Positions 1 through 8,788 of a stretch of 64,000 bases of DNA are shown in pieces. Within the stretch, counting starts at the first letter, position 1. Each line of letters begins with the position of its first letter. Location of the stretch: NCBI RefSeq assembly GCF_014649695.1, contig NZ_BMTN01000003.1, positions 620,001-684,000 of the forward strand. The letters run 5' to 3'. The position numbers and the translations under genes are program-made. This stretch comes from Streptomyces kurssanovii. GTDB taxonomy: Bacteria; Actinomycetota; Actinomycetes; Streptomycetales; Streptomycetaceae. Below the pieces are notes generated by a model that saw only the letters and a list, made by a program, of their open reading frames with translations, ran no database searches and was not told the origin of the DNA.

Positions 1-1
1 G

Positions 2-64
2 CTCGCGGCCCTGGGCGGCGGACTGATCTGGTGGAAGCGCCGCCGGACGGCCCTACAGGAATAG
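2..64 (+). CDS. C-terminal tail of a membrane-anchored protein (partial)
   Basis: The reading frame entering from the left edge ends at TAG 62-64. The visible 20 residues are a short hydrophobic stretch followed by Lys-Arg-Arg-Arg, the usual end of a C-terminally anchored surface or secreted-then-anchored protein with a positive stop-transfer tail. Nothing else of the gene is in view, so its function cannot be given. Confidence 0.55.
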   Translation, partial: LAALGGGLIWWKRRRTALQE

Positions 65-87
65 CCCTGCCGATCCGGTGAAATGCC

Positions 88-123
88 GCGGCCCCGCACG
101 CGAACGCGAAGGTGCGGGGCCGC
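88..123. terminator. Intrinsic hairpin between convergent genes
   Basis: Perfect 12-bp stem (88-99 pairs with 112-123) with a 12-nt loop, lying between the end of the left-edge gene and the end of the minus-strand transpeptidase gene. It probably serves both directions. No U-tract, as is common in Streptomyces. Confidence 0.7.
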
Positions 124-182
124 AGTGCTGCGGCCGGAAGCCGCACGGCACGCGTCAAGGCCGGGGGACGCACGTGAACGGC

Positions 183-1370
183 TCAGCGCAGCGCGCTGAG
201 CGTCTGCCACTCGGCCCACGCCACGTTCCACGCGCCGAAGCCGTTGCCGGGTGCCGGGACCCCCTTGGTGTCCTTGCCGGTGATCTCGAAGGGGTCGCCC
301 GGGCGGACCTGGGCGTAGAACCAGGCGGCGTTCGCGTCGCTCATGCCGATGCAGCCCGAACTCCTGTTGGCCTTGCCCATCCACCGGTCGTTCCAGGGCG
401 CCGCGTGGGCGTACATCCCCGACCAGGTGAGGCGCATCGAGAAGTCGACCATCTTGTCGTAGGCGTCGGCGAGGCCGACCGTTTCGGAGTTCATGTTGAT
501 CGTGCCCTCCTTGGCCATCAGGACCGTCGTCCCGCGCCAGGAGCGCTTGTCGCCGCCGGGGGTGCCGCCCGAGACCGGGATCGTGCGGACCGCCTTCCCG
601 TCCCGCTCCAGAGTGAGCCGCTTGCGGTCGAGGTCGACCTCGACGACCTGGCTCGCGCCGATGGTGAACGTGGTCGCGTAGTCGCGGACGAACCAGCCGC
701 CGTCGCCGGAGTCGGTGCCGTTCAGCTCGGCCCGGAGGGTGACCTTGGTGCCGGGCTTCCAGTACTCCTTGGGGCGCCAGTCGATCCGGTCGCGGCCGGA
801 GTAGTCCTCCATCCAGCCCCAGGAGCCCTCCGTGCTGACGGAGGTGGTGATCTTCAGCTGCTTCTCTACGGCGGCCTTGTCCGTGACCGGGTGGTCGAAG
901 ACGAGGGAGACGGGCTGGGCGATGCCGACGGTCGTGGCGGCGCCGGGCCGCCAGTCGACCTTGTTGACCTTGTCGGCCGGCGCGGTCGTGAACGTGGAGG
1001 TCGCCGTCTTCTTCGTGCCGGCTTCGGTGGCCGTCACGGCGGTGACCTTGTACGAGGCGCCGGGCACGGCCTTGCGCTGCGAGATCCAACTCGCCTTGTC
1101 CTTGGAGAGCTTGCCCATGAGGCCGCGGCCCTCGGTGTCGGTGACGGTGACCGAGGCGAGCGTGCCGCCGGTCGCGGTGACCGTCACCGGCACGCCGGCC
1201 CGCACGGCCTTGCCCTTCGGGGAAACGGTCACCGTCGCGGGGCGGTCCTCGGCCGCCGCCGATGCTCCGGCCTTGCCGTCCGCGGCGGGCGTGCCCGATC
1301 CGGACGAGCAGGCGGCGAGCGGGGCGAGCAGCACCGCGGCCGCCGCGATGCGCACACGTATGTGGCTCAA
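183..1370 (-). CDS. L,D-transpeptidase lipoprotein (Ig-like + YkuD)
   Basis: A 395-residue exported protein. The N-terminus is a lipoprotein signal with lipobox Leu-Ala-Ala-Cys (Cys21). Residues about 45-235 look like two Ig-like domains, and about 240-360 form the YkuD L,D-transpeptidase domain, with His322 and the catalytic Ser-Ser-Gly-Cys340 motif. Such enzymes make 3-3 crosslinks between meso/LL-diaminopimelate residues of peptidoglycan, acting outside the membrane; target residue is inferred from the family. Domain order and length match the actinobacterial Ldt lipoproteins. It is divergent from the FemX/MurJ operon, consistent with a cell-wall locus. Start chosen at the only Met giving a proper lipoprotein signal. 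Confidence 0.88.
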   Translation of the reverse strand: MSHIRVRIAAAAVLLAPLAACSSGSGTPAADGKAGASAAAEDRPATVTVSPKGKAVRAGVPVTVTATGGTLASVTVTDTEGRGLMGKLSKDKASWISQRKAVPGASYKVTAVTATEAGTKKTATSTFTTAPADKVNKVDWRPGAATTVGIAQPVSLVFDHPVTDKAAVEKQLKITTSVSTEGSWGWMEDYSGRDRIDWRPKEYWKPGTKVTLRAELNGTDSGDGGWFVRDYATTFTIGASQVVEVDLDRKRLTLERDGKAVRTIPVSGGTPGGDKRSWRGTTVLMAKEGTINMNSETVGLADAYDKMVDFSMRLTWSGMYAHAAPWNDRWMGKANRSSGCIGMSDANAAWFYAQVRPGDPFEITGKDTKGVPAPGNGFGAWNVAWAEWQTLSALR

Positions 1371-1560
1371 CGGAGCCTCCGTCAGTGGTCGATGGGTGGG
1401 ATCGTGGCGACTCTAGAGCGACAGAAACGCAGGTGAGAGGCGCTGCGGCGATGTGACAGCGACTGCAGGCGAACGGTCATCGTCCGGTCACATCCGCCGC
1501 GCGAAGCGGTCACGGACGGCTGTGAGCATCCTCGGCGTCCCCCAGAGAGAGGCTCACACC

Positions 1561-2736
1561 GTGTCAGCGCTGCTCGTGCCGGCCGCCGCCCGCGGCCAGG
1601 AATCACCGCTGGGGTCCGTCGACGCCGCGACGTACCGTGCGTTCATCGCGTCCCGCACCGGCTCCGACCTCGGCGCCGGGTTCCTCCAGTGCCCGTCCTG
1701 GGCGCAGGTCAAGGAGGGCTGGCAGGCCCGGCTCGTCGGCTGGGGGCCCGATCCGGCCTCCGGCGCGCTGACCGGCGCCGCGCTCGTCCTGCTGCGCCAA
1801 CTGCCCCGCACGCGCAAGTTCTTCGCCTACCTGCCGGAGGGGCCCGTCGCCGACTGGGCCGACCCCGGCATCGACGCCTGGCTCGACCCGCTGCTGCGGC
1901 ATCTGCGGGCGGCGGGCGCCTTCGCCGTACGGATCGGGCCGTCGCCCGCGTACCGCAGTTGGGGTGCGGCCAGGCTGAAGGCGGCGACGGGGCCGGGGCG
2001 CCGGCTGTCCGACGTCCTCGCGAGCGAGGTGGACCCGCTGGGCACGGCGGTCGCGGAGCGGCTACGGGCCCGGGGCTGGCAGCGGTGCGGCGGCGAGGAG
2101 GACGGTGACGCGCAGCCGCGCCACGTCTTCCGGGTCCCGCTCGCCGGGCGTACCCAGGAGGACCTGTGGTCCGGGCTGAACCAGGAGTGGCGGCGCAACG
2201 TCCGGCGGGCGCAGAAGTCCGGCGTGGAGGTGGTGGTCGGCAGCGCGGCCGACCTGCCCGAGTTCTACCGGCTGCTGCGCATCACGGAGGAACGCGACGG
2301 TTTCCGGCTCGGGCGGTCGCTCGCGTACTACGAGCGCCAGTACGCGGCCCTCAACGCGGAGGAGCCCGGCCGGATGAAGCTGTACCTCGCCCGCCACGGC
2401 GGCGAGATCCTCGCCGCGCACACCATGATCCATGTGGGGCGCCGCGTCTGGTACCAGACCGGCGCCTCCGCCGACCACCGCCGCGAGGTCCGCCCCTCCA
2501 ACCTGCTGCAGTGGCGGATGCTTCTGGACGCCAAGGCACTCGGCGCCGACGTCTACGACATGCGCGGGGTACCCTCCACCCTCGACCCCGACGACCGTCC
2601 GTACGGGCTGCTGCGCTGGAAGCTCGGCACCGGCGGCGAGGTCGTCGAGACGCTGGGGGAATGGGAGAGACCGTTGGACGGCACCGCCAACCACGCGCTG
2701 TACCGCGCGTTCCAGGCCTATCTGGCCCGCCGGTGA
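1561..2736 (+). CDS. FemA/FemB/FemX-family peptidoglycan bridge amino-acyl transferase
   Basis: A 391-residue cytoplasmic enzyme of the Fem family, which uses aminoacyl-tRNA to add residues to the peptidoglycan stem peptide; in streptomycetes the bridge is a single Gly on LL-DAP, so Gly-tRNA is the likely donor (family knowledge). It has the two GNAT-like halves: in the second half are the typical Trp-Arg-Arg-Asn-Val-Arg-Arg-Ala segment and the GNAT-like Tyr-Asp-Met-Arg-Gly-Val segment near the C-terminus. The GTG at 1561 follows an AGAGAGG Shine-Dalgarno; an upstream ATG in frame would add 36 residues of low-complexity sequence and is not preferred. Its stop overlaps the MurJ start (GTGA), so the two are translationally coupled. 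The lipid II-linked product made here would be the substrate flipped by the next gene. Confidence 0.82.
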   Translation: MSALLVPAAARGQESPLGSVDAATYRAFIASRTGSDLGAGFLQCPSWAQVKEGWQARLVGWGPDPASGALTGAALVLLRQLPRTRKFFAYLPEGPVADWADPGIDAWLDPLLRHLRAAGAFAVRIGPSPAYRSWGAARLKAATGPGRRLSDVLASEVDPLGTAVAERLRARGWQRCGGEEDGDAQPRHVFRVPLAGRTQEDLWSGLNQEWRRNVRRAQKSGVEVVVGSAADLPEFYRLLRITEERDGFRLGRSLAYYERQYAALNAEEPGRMKLYLARHGGEILAAHTMIHVGRRVWYQTGASADHRREVRPSNLLQWRMLLDAKALGADVYDMRGVPSTLDPDDRPYGLLRWKLGTGGEVVETLGEWERPLDGTANHALYRAFQAYLARR

Positions 2737-4526
2737 GCCGCCTCGCCGACACCGCGCCGACGTCCGCCGGCGCACCGGACGACGACGGTCCCGCTGCCGC
2801 CCAAGAGGAACACAGCCGGGACCGGGGCCTGGAGCAGAGCCAGGAGCAGAGCGGGGAACAGGGCCGCGACCTCAGCGGGGAACGGGCCCTCGACGGCGGA
2901 TCCGTCGCGCGCAGCGGCCTCCTCATGGCGGCCGGTTCCCTCGTGTCACGGGCCACCGGATTCGTACGGTCCGCCGTGGTGGCCTCCGCGCTGGGCGTCG
3001 GTCTGGTCGCCGACGGGTACGCCGTCGCCAACGCCGTCCCGACCATCGTCTACATGCTCCTCCTCGGCGGCGCGCTCAACGCCGTCTTCGTGCCCGAGCT
3101 CGTCAAGGCGGCCAAGGAGCACGCCGACGGCGGGGCCGCCTACACCGACCGGTTGCTCACGCTCTGCGTCCTCGCCCTGCTGCTGCTCACCGGCGCCGCC
3201 GTGTGGGCCGCCCCCGGGATCATCGGCGCCTACACCGACTACGACGGCGAACAGGCCGCCATGACGGTCGCCTTCGCCCGCTACTGCCTGCCGCAGATCT
3301 TTTTCCTCGGAGTGTTCACCCTGCTGGGACAGGTGCTCAACTCCCGGGGCCGGTTCGGCGCCATGATGTGGACGCCCGTCCTCAACAACTTCGTCGTCAT
3401 CGCCGTGTTCGGCCTGTACCTGGTGACCGGCGGCAGCGGCGGACTCTCGCCGTCCGAGACGGCGCTCCTCGGCTGGGGCACCACCGCCGGCATCGCCGTG
3501 CAGGCGCTCGCCCTGCTGCCCGCCCTGCGGGCGGCCCGCTTCCGCTTCCGGCCCCGCCTCGACTGGCGCGGTGCCGGACTGACCCGGCCGATGCGTTCCG
3601 CGGGCTGGCTGGTGCTGCTGGTGCTCACCAACCAGGCCGCGTTCTGGGTGACGACCCGGCTGGCCACGACCGCCGGGCTCGAGGCGCAGTCCGCCGGGAT
3701 CGAGGGCGCCGGTTTCAGCGCCTACAACAACGCGTACATCCTGTGGGCCGTGCCGCACGGCATTGTCACCGTCTCCCTCATGACCGCCCTGCTGCCCCGG
3801 ATGAGCGCCGCCGCGGCCGACGGTGACACGGGCGGACTGCGCCGGGACATCGCGTACGCCCAGCGCAAGAGCGCCGCCCTGGTGGTGCCCGCCGCCTGTG
3901 CCCTGCTCGCGCTCGCCCAGCCGGTCCTGGCCCTCGTCTTCCAGTACGGACGCACCGGCGCCGACGACATCGCCGTCATGGCGGGCACGCTCATGGCCTT
4001 CGCGCCCGGACTCGTCGCGTTCTCGGGGCAGTACGTGCTGTCCCGGTCGTTCTACGCGCTGTCCGACACCCGTACGCCGTTTCTTCTGAACCTTCTGATC
4101 GCCGGCCTCAACGCGGGCCTGTCACTGGCCGCCTACCTGCTGCTGCCCGCCCGCTGGGCCGTCACCGGGATCGCCGGCGCCTATTCGCTGGCCCTGTTCG
4201 CCGGCTGGCTGCTGACCGCCACCGTCCTGCGCCGGCGTCTCGCACCGCCGGTGACCGGGGCGGTGCGCCCCGCCGGACTGTGGCGGTCCGGAACCGTCGC
4301 CGCCCAGGCGCGGCTGCTCACCGCCGCCGTGCCCGCCACGGCACTCGGTCTGCTCGTGGCCCGGTGGGCGGCGCCGGCCGGGCCCGCCGCCCAGGCCGCG
4401 GCGGGCACGCTCGCCATCGCCGCGGTGTTCGCCGCGCTGGCCCGCCCGCTGCGGCTGACCGAACTCGACGCGCTGCTCTCCGGCGCCGCCGCCCGGCTGC
4501 GCCGCGTCCTGCCCACCCGCCGCTGA
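2733..4526 (+). CDS. murJ: MurJ/MviN-type lipid II flippase
   Basis: A 597-residue polytopic membrane protein of the MOP/MATE-like MurJ family, moving lipid II across the membrane. About 65 acidic, Gln/Glu-rich residues precede the first membrane segment, then roughly 14 hydrophobic helices follow, starting with the family signature Ser-Arg-x-Thr-Gly-Phe-x-Arg. GTG at 2733 overlaps the stop of the Fem gene; an internal ATG at 2925 would remove the tail but lacks coupling. Streptomycetes can carry more than one MurJ-like gene, so this may be the partner of a dedicated FemX rather than the essential copy. It is 21 nt ahead of the response regulator and likely in the same operon. Confidence 0.82.
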   Translation: MSRLADTAPTSAGAPDDDGPAAAQEEHSRDRGLEQSQEQSGEQGRDLSGERALDGGSVARSGLLMAAGSLVSRATGFVRSAVVASALGVGLVADGYAVANAVPTIVYMLLLGGALNAVFVPELVKAAKEHADGGAAYTDRLLTLCVLALLLLTGAAVWAAPGIIGAYTDYDGEQAAMTVAFARYCLPQIFFLGVFTLLGQVLNSRGRFGAMMWTPVLNNFVVIAVFGLYLVTGGSGGLSPSETALLGWGTTAGIAVQALALLPALRAARFRFRPRLDWRGAGLTRPMRSAGWLVLLVLTNQAAFWVTTRLATTAGLEAQSAGIEGAGFSAYNNAYILWAVPHGIVTVSLMTALLPRMSAAAADGDTGGLRRDIAYAQRKSAALVVPAACALLALAQPVLALVFQYGRTGADDIAVMAGTLMAFAPGLVAFSGQYVLSRSFYALSDTRTPFLLNLLIAGLNAGLSLAAYLLLPARWAVTGIAGAYSLALFAGWLLTATVLRRRLAPPVTGAVRPAGLWRSGTVAAQARLLTAAVPATALGLLVARWAAPAGPAAQAAAGTLAIAAVFAALARPLRLTELDALLSGAAARLRRVLPTRR

Positions 4527-4547
4527 TCACGACCTGGAGCCCCACCG

Positions 4548-5228
4548 ATGCCCCGCGTCCTCCTCATCGAAGACGACCCCTCCGTACGCGAGGGGGTCGA
4601 GCTCGGGCTGCGCCGCCGCGGTCACGAGGTGCGCACCGCCGCCACCGGTGAGTCCGGGCTCGCCGCGCTCGCCGAGTTCCGGCCCGACCTGCTGCTGCTG
4701 GACCTGATGCTGCCCGGCATGAACGGCGTACAGGTCTGCCGCCGGGTACGGGAGGACAGCCAGCTGCCGATCATCATGCTCACCGCACGCGGCGACGACT
4801 TCGACGTCGTCATCGGCCTCGAGGCGGGCGCCGACGACTACATCGTCAAACCCGCCCGCACCGAGGTCATCGAGGCCCGCATCCGTGCCGTACTGCGCAG
4901 GATCGAGGCGCCCGGCGGCCGGCCGTCCGTCGAGTTCCACGGCGAACTCGCCGTCGACCGCGCGGGGCTCACCGTCGCCAAGAACGGCGAACGCCTCGCG
5001 CTGGCGCCCTCCGAGATGAAGCTGCTCCTGCACCTGACCGCCGCGCCGGAGCAGGTGTTCAGCCGCCAGCAGCTGCTGGAGCACGTCTGGGAGCACAGCT
5101 ACCACGGTGACGCGCGGCTCGTCGACGCGTGCGTACGGCGGCTGCGCAACAAGATCGAGGACACGCCGGGCAGCCCGCGCTACATACAGACCCTGCGGGG
5201 CTTCGGCTACCGCTTCGGACCGCTGTGA
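4548..5228 (+). CDS. OmpR/PhoB-family response regulator, AfsQ1-like
   Basis: A 226-residue regulator: receiver domain 1-115 with phospho-acceptor Asp52 and Lys101, then a winged-helix Trans_reg_C domain to the C-terminus with the Arg-Gly-Phe-Gly-Tyr-Arg-Phe ending. Length and wording of the receiver resemble AfsQ1 of S. coelicolor (remembered, not computed). Position inside a Fem-MurJ-kinase-lipoprotein operon suggests control of envelope genes. Its TGA overlaps the kinase GTG. Confidence 0.85.
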   Translation: MPRVLLIEDDPSVREGVELGLRRRGHEVRTAATGESGLAALAEFRPDLLLLDLMLPGMNGVQVCRRVREDSQLPIIMLTARGDDFDVVIGLEAGADDYIVKPARTEVIEARIRAVLRRIEAPGGRPSVEFHGELAVDRAGLTVAKNGERLALAPSEMKLLLHLTAAPEQVFSRQQLLEHVWEHSYHGDARLVDACVRRLRNKIEDTPGSPRYIQTLRGFGYRFGPL

Positions 5229-6787
5229 CCGGCCCCCGCACGGGTGGCGCGGCCCGGGCCAGGCGGCGCGGCGCCGACCGGGCCGCGGCCGGCGCAGCCG
5301 ATGTACGTCCCGGCAGCGCCGTCCGCCCCGCGGCCCGTGACCGCCGGATCGCCCCCTTCGGTCTGCGCACCCGCCTCGTCCTCGCGTTCCTGCTGGTCGC
5401 CGCGGTCAGCGCGGGGACCACCGCCACCCTCACCTACCGCGAGGCGCGCAGCGCCGTCCTGGCCAGTGCCCAGGACACCGCGGTCGCCTCGTTCCGCGAG
5501 CAGGTCGAGACCCTGGCCCCTGAGCTGCCGATCGACCCGGTTCTGCTCCGGGAGTACCTCTTCGTCATCGCGAGCAAGTCCAAGCCGCACCCCTGGGTCG
5601 TCTTCGCCGAGTACGGATCGCTGCGCGTGTCCTCCGGTACCAACCCCGCATCGACCGTCATCACGCCGGATCTGCGACGCATGACCCTCGCCCGCTCCCG
5701 GGGCAGCTTCCAACGGGTCGTCAGCGCCGGCGTTCCGTACCTGACGATCGGGGTGCCCGTCCTGGTGCGCACCGGCCCCGGCAGCAGCATGCCCAGCGGA
5801 CTCGTGCTGTTCGCGGTGATGCGGATGACCGACGAGGAGGCGAACGTCGACGCCCTCGTCACCGCCGCCCGCGACGGGGCCCTGCCCGGACTCGCCGCCG
5901 CCCTGATACCCGCGCTGATCGCCGCCCGCGGTGTGCTGCGCCCGGTGCGCCAACTGCGGCGCGCCGCCCGCTCGATGGGCAGCGGCCGGCTGGACACCCG
6001 TATCCCGGTCCGGGGCAGCGACGAACTCGCCGACCTGGCCCGCACGTTCAACGAGTCCGCCGGCCAGCTCGAACGGTCCGTGGACGAACTGCAGCAGGCG
6101 GAGGCGAGGGCCCGGCGCTTCGCCTCCGACGTCTCGCACGAACTGCGCACCCCGCTGGCCGGGATGCTCGCCGTCACCGAGGTGCTCGACGAGGACGCCG
6201 ACGGCCTGGACCCGGACACCGCGCGGGCCGTACGGCTGATCAGCGCCGAGACAGGCAAACTCGCCGTGCTGGTCGAGGACCTGATGGAGATCTCCCGGTT
6301 CGACGCCCGCGCTGCGGAACTGAACACCGACGAGGTCGACGTCGGCGAGACCGTCCGCAAGACCCTGGACCACCGCCGCTGGGGCGAGCGGGTCCGCACC
6401 GACCTCCCCGACGGCATCCGGGCACGCCTCGATCCGCGGCGCTTCGACGTCGTCGTCGCCAACCTGGTCGGCAACGCGCTGCGGCACGGCTCGGAACCCG
6501 TCACCGTGCGGCTGTCGGTCCAGGGCGGACTGCTGGTCGTCGAAGTGGCCGACAGCGGACCCGGCATCCGGCCCGAGGTGCTGCCGCACATCTTCGAACG
6601 GTTCTACAAGGCCGACGCGGCCCGTACCCGGTCGACCGGAAGCGGGCTGGGACTGGCCATCACCCAGGAGAACGTCCGCCTGCACGGCGGGACGATCCGG
6701 GCCGCGAACGGACCGGACGGCGGGGCCGTCCTCACCGTCGAGATCCCGCTGCACGGGCCGCACGGCAGCCAGGAGGCGACGGCATGA
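5225..6787 (+). CDS. Sensor histidine kinase (HAMP, HisKA, HATPase), partner of the preceding regulator
   Basis: A 520-residue membrane kinase. A 40-residue Ala/Arg-rich N-terminus precedes one membrane segment, an extracellular sensor of about 140 residues, a second membrane segment, HAMP, then HisKA with His305 in Ser-His-Glu-Leu-Arg-Thr-Pro, and HATPase N/G boxes (Asn-Ala-Leu-Arg-His; Asp-Ser-Gly-Pro-Gly-Ile; Gly-Ser-Gly-Leu-Gly-Leu). GTG at 5225 overlaps the stop of the regulator; the frame is open further upstream, but that part lies inside the regulator gene. It phosphorylates the upstream regulator. The ATGA overlap with the next lipoprotein suggests that protein may act with the sensor. 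Confidence 0.85.
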   Translation: MTGPRTGGAARARRRGADRAAAGAADVRPGSAVRPAARDRRIAPFGLRTRLVLAFLLVAAVSAGTTATLTYREARSAVLASAQDTAVASFREQVETLAPELPIDPVLLREYLFVIASKSKPHPWVVFAEYGSLRVSSGTNPASTVITPDLRRMTLARSRGSFQRVVSAGVPYLTIGVPVLVRTGPGSSMPSGLVLFAVMRMTDEEANVDALVTAARDGALPGLAAALIPALIAARGVLRPVRQLRRAARSMGSGRLDTRIPVRGSDELADLARTFNESAGQLERSVDELQQAEARARRFASDVSHELRTPLAGMLAVTEVLDEDADGLDPDTARAVRLISAETGKLAVLVEDLMEISRFDARAAELNTDEVDVGETVRKTLDHRRWGERVRTDLPDGIRARLDPRRFDVVVANLVGNALRHGSEPVTVRLSVQGGLLVVEVADSGPGIRPEVLPHIFERFYKADAARTRSTGSGLGLAITQENVRLHGGTIRAANGPDGGAVLTVEIPLHGPHGSQEATA

Positions 6788-7368
6788 GACGGCGCATCCG
6801 CGCGGCGACGGCCCTGGCGGCGCTGCTCGCGCTCACCGGCTGCGGCATTCAGGAGACGGACGTCATCGAGGCGGGCGGACCGGCGACGCTCGACGTCCTG
6901 CCGGCCCGCGAGCACCGCATGATGGCGTTCTTCCTCTCCCCGGACGGTCTGCTGGTGCCGTCGCCGAGATCGGTCGACACGAGGGTCTGGGACGGAGCCG
7001 TCGGCCCGGAGTCGGGCACCGCCCCGGAGCCGCCGTCGACCGCCAAGACGGTCGCGGCCCTCCTGGCCGGTCCGAACGCGGCCGAGAAGCGGGCCGGACT
7101 GAGCAACGAGCCGTCGCTGCCCGATCCGTCGACCGTGGCGGGGACCGAGATGTCCGGGGGCACGGCGAGGCTCACGCTGGACACCCCGCTGACCCCGTTG
7201 ACCGAGATCGCCCGGCAGCAGCTCGTCTGCACCATCGCTTACGCGGAGAGCGACAACGGCGGTGTGCCGGTGGTCCTGGTGGGCACGGACGGCGCACGGC
7301 CCGCGGCGACATGCGACAACGGGGCCCGCCGTCCGGCCCCGACCGTGACCCCTTCGGAGACGGGCTGA
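6784..7368 (+). CDS. GerMN-domain lipoprotein
   Basis: A 194-residue secreted lipoprotein: Leu-Ala-Leu-Thr-Gly-Cys lipobox at about residue 20, then a GerMN-like fold (about 50-170) of the sporulation/germination type, and a Pro/Thr tail. Its ATG overlaps the kinase stop (ATGA). GerMN lipoproteins are commonly encoded next to wall-sensing kinases in actinobacteria; a role in modulating the sensor is inferred. Two cysteines late in the domain (Cys near Leu-Val-Cys-Thr and Ala-Thr-Cys-Asp) could form a disulfide. Confidence 0.72.
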   Translation: MRRRIRAATALAALLALTGCGIQETDVIEAGGPATLDVLPAREHRMMAFFLSPDGLLVPSPRSVDTRVWDGAVGPESGTAPEPPSTAKTVAALLAGPNAAEKRAGLSNEPSLPDPSTVAGTEMSGGTARLTLDTPLTPLTEIARQQLVCTIAYAESDNGGVPVVLVGTDGARPAATCDNGARRPAPTVTPSETG

Positions 7369-7400
7369 TCCCCCCCGTACCTGTCGGCGGGACGGCCCGG

Positions 7401-8216
7401 TCAGCCGCGCAGCTCCGCCAGCACCGCGTCCGTGAACGCAGGCCACGCCTCGATCGCCCACGGCCCGAAGTCCCGGTCGGTGAGCGCCACGCACGCCGCC
7501 CGCGCGTCCGGGTCGATCCACAGGAACGTGCCCGACTGGCCGAAGTGGCCGAAGGTGCGCGGTGAGGACGAACCACCCGTCCAGTGGGGGGACTTGGAGT
7601 CGCGGATCTCGAAGCCGAGACCCCAGTCGTTGGGCTTCTGATTGCCGTAGCCGGGCAGCACACCGGACAGGCCGGGGTGGACGACCGTCATGGCGTCGAG
7701 CACCGTCCGCGCGTCGAGCAGCCGCGGCGCCTGCACCTCGGCCGCGAACCGCGCGAGGTCGTCGACGCTCGACACACCGTCCTTGGCGGGGGAGCCGTCC
7801 AGGGAGGTGGACGTCATGCCGAGCGGCTCCAGCACGGCCTGGTGGAGATAGTCGGCGAACGGGATGTCGGTGGCCTTGGCGATGTGGTCCCCGAGCACCT
7901 CGAAGCCGGCGTTCGAGTACAGCCGGCGGGTGCCGGGCGCCGCCATGGCCCGGTGCTCGTCGAAGGCCAGCCCCGACGTGTGCGCCAGCAGGTGCCGGAC
8001 GGTGGCGCCCTCCGGGCCGGCCGGCTCGTCGAGCTCGATCGCGCCCTCCTCGTACGCGACGAGCGCCGCGTAGGCGGCGAGCGGCTTCGTCACGGAGGCG
8101 AGGGGAAAGCGGTGGTCCGTCGGGCCGTGCGAACCGGCGACCGTGCCGTCCGCTCGTACGACGGCGGCCGCCGCGGTCGGTACCGGCCAGTTCTCGATCA
8201 TCGCCAGGCTCTGCAT
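7401..8216 (-). CDS. Beta-lactamase-fold serine hydrolase (class C/EstB type)
   Basis: A 271-residue enzyme of the serine beta-lactamase/DD-peptidase family. Visible motifs: Ser41-Val-Thr-Lys44 (SxxK nucleophile and base), Tyr100-Ser-Asn102, and a late His-Phe-Gly-Gln-Ser-Gly standing in for KTG/HxG. There is no signal peptide, so it probably acts in the cytoplasm as an esterase or amidase; substrate unknown. Convergent with the GerMN lipoprotein gene (32 bp apart). Shorter than true class C beta-lactamases (about 360 residues), typical of small EstB-like proteins. Confidence 0.8.
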   Translation of the reverse strand: MQSLAMIENWPVPTAAAAVVRADGTVAGSHGPTDHRFPLASVTKPLAAYAALVAYEEGAIELDEPAGPEGATVRHLLAHTSGLAFDEHRAMAAPGTRRLYSNAGFEVLGDHIAKATDIPFADYLHQAVLEPLGMTSTSLDGSPAKDGVSSVDDLARFAAEVQAPRLLDARTVLDAMTVVHPGLSGVLPGYGNQKPNDWGLGFEIRDSKSPHWTGGSSSPRTFGHFGQSGTFLWIDPDARAACVALTDRDFGPWAIEAWPAFTDAVLAELRG

Positions 8217-8236
8217 GGCTACGAGCCTAAACGGTG

Positions 8237-8701
8237 CTACAGGCTCAGCCGCATCGCCGGGTCAGGGGTGCGGACGAAGCCCAGGGAGGCGTACAGCGGC
8301 TCGCCGTCCACGGAGGCACGCAGGTCGATCTTGCGGACGCCGCGCTCACGGAACCAGCCGAGCAGCCCCACCATGCAGGCGCGCGAGTAGCCGCGGCGGC
8401 GCATGTCCTCGTCCGTGGCGACACTGAAGACATAGCCGCAGGTGCCGTCCGGGTTCCCGGGACCGCCGAGCCGGTGCTCGATGGTGCCGACCGCGCACGC
8501 CGCCAGCCCGCCGCCGGGCCGCTCGACGACATACGCCGTGAGGCTGCCGGCCGGGTCCGCGAGCCGGTCACGCAGCGTCGCCGCGGCCGCCGGCTGCCAG
8601 CTGACATCCGGGTTCGGCCCGACGACCGAGTCCGTCATGACCTTGCGGAGGCGGACCAGCTCTTCGGCGTCGGCGGGGGTGGCGCGGCGGGAGATGCTCA
8701 T
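8237..8701 (-). CDS. GNAT-family N-acetyltransferase
   Basis: A 154-residue single-domain GNAT enzyme; acetyl-CoA loop Arg-Arg-Arg-Gly-Tyr-Ser-Arg-Ala at about 101-108 preceded by the beta-4 segment Tyr-Val-Phe-Ser-Val. Start at ATG 8701 gives the family-typical N-terminus; the frame is open further upstream but would run through the MerR promoter and gene. Substrate unknown. Divergent from the MerR regulator; the 87-bp gap holds the MerR operator. Confidence 0.82.
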   Translation of the reverse strand: MSISRRATPADAEELVRLRKVMTDSVVGPNPDVSWQPAAAATLRDRLADPAGSLTAYVVERPGGGLAACAVGTIEHRLGGPGNPDGTCGYVFSVATDEDMRRRGYSRACMVGLLGWFRERGVRKIDLRASVDGEPLYASLGFVRTPDPAMRLSL

Positions 8702-8750
8702 GATCAGGCAGGCTAATTCCGGCCGGACCGGAAATGCCAGCGGATCGAGC

Positions 8751-8781
8751 TTGCTTGGAGTGCACTCCAACGTTTTAGCGT
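8751..8781 (+). promoter_or_regulatory. MerR-type promoter with 19-bp spacer and 16-bp palindrome
   Basis: Candidate -35 TTGCTT (8751-8756) and -10 TAGCGT (8776-8781) are separated by 19 bp, the overlong spacer MerR activators need. Inside is the perfect palindrome TTGGAGTGCACTCCAA (8755-8770), the form of operator known for NmlR/AdhR-type MerR regulators. A transcript starting about 8788 would be almost leaderless at ATG 8789. Confidence 0.72.
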
Positions 8782-8788
8782 GGAGGAC

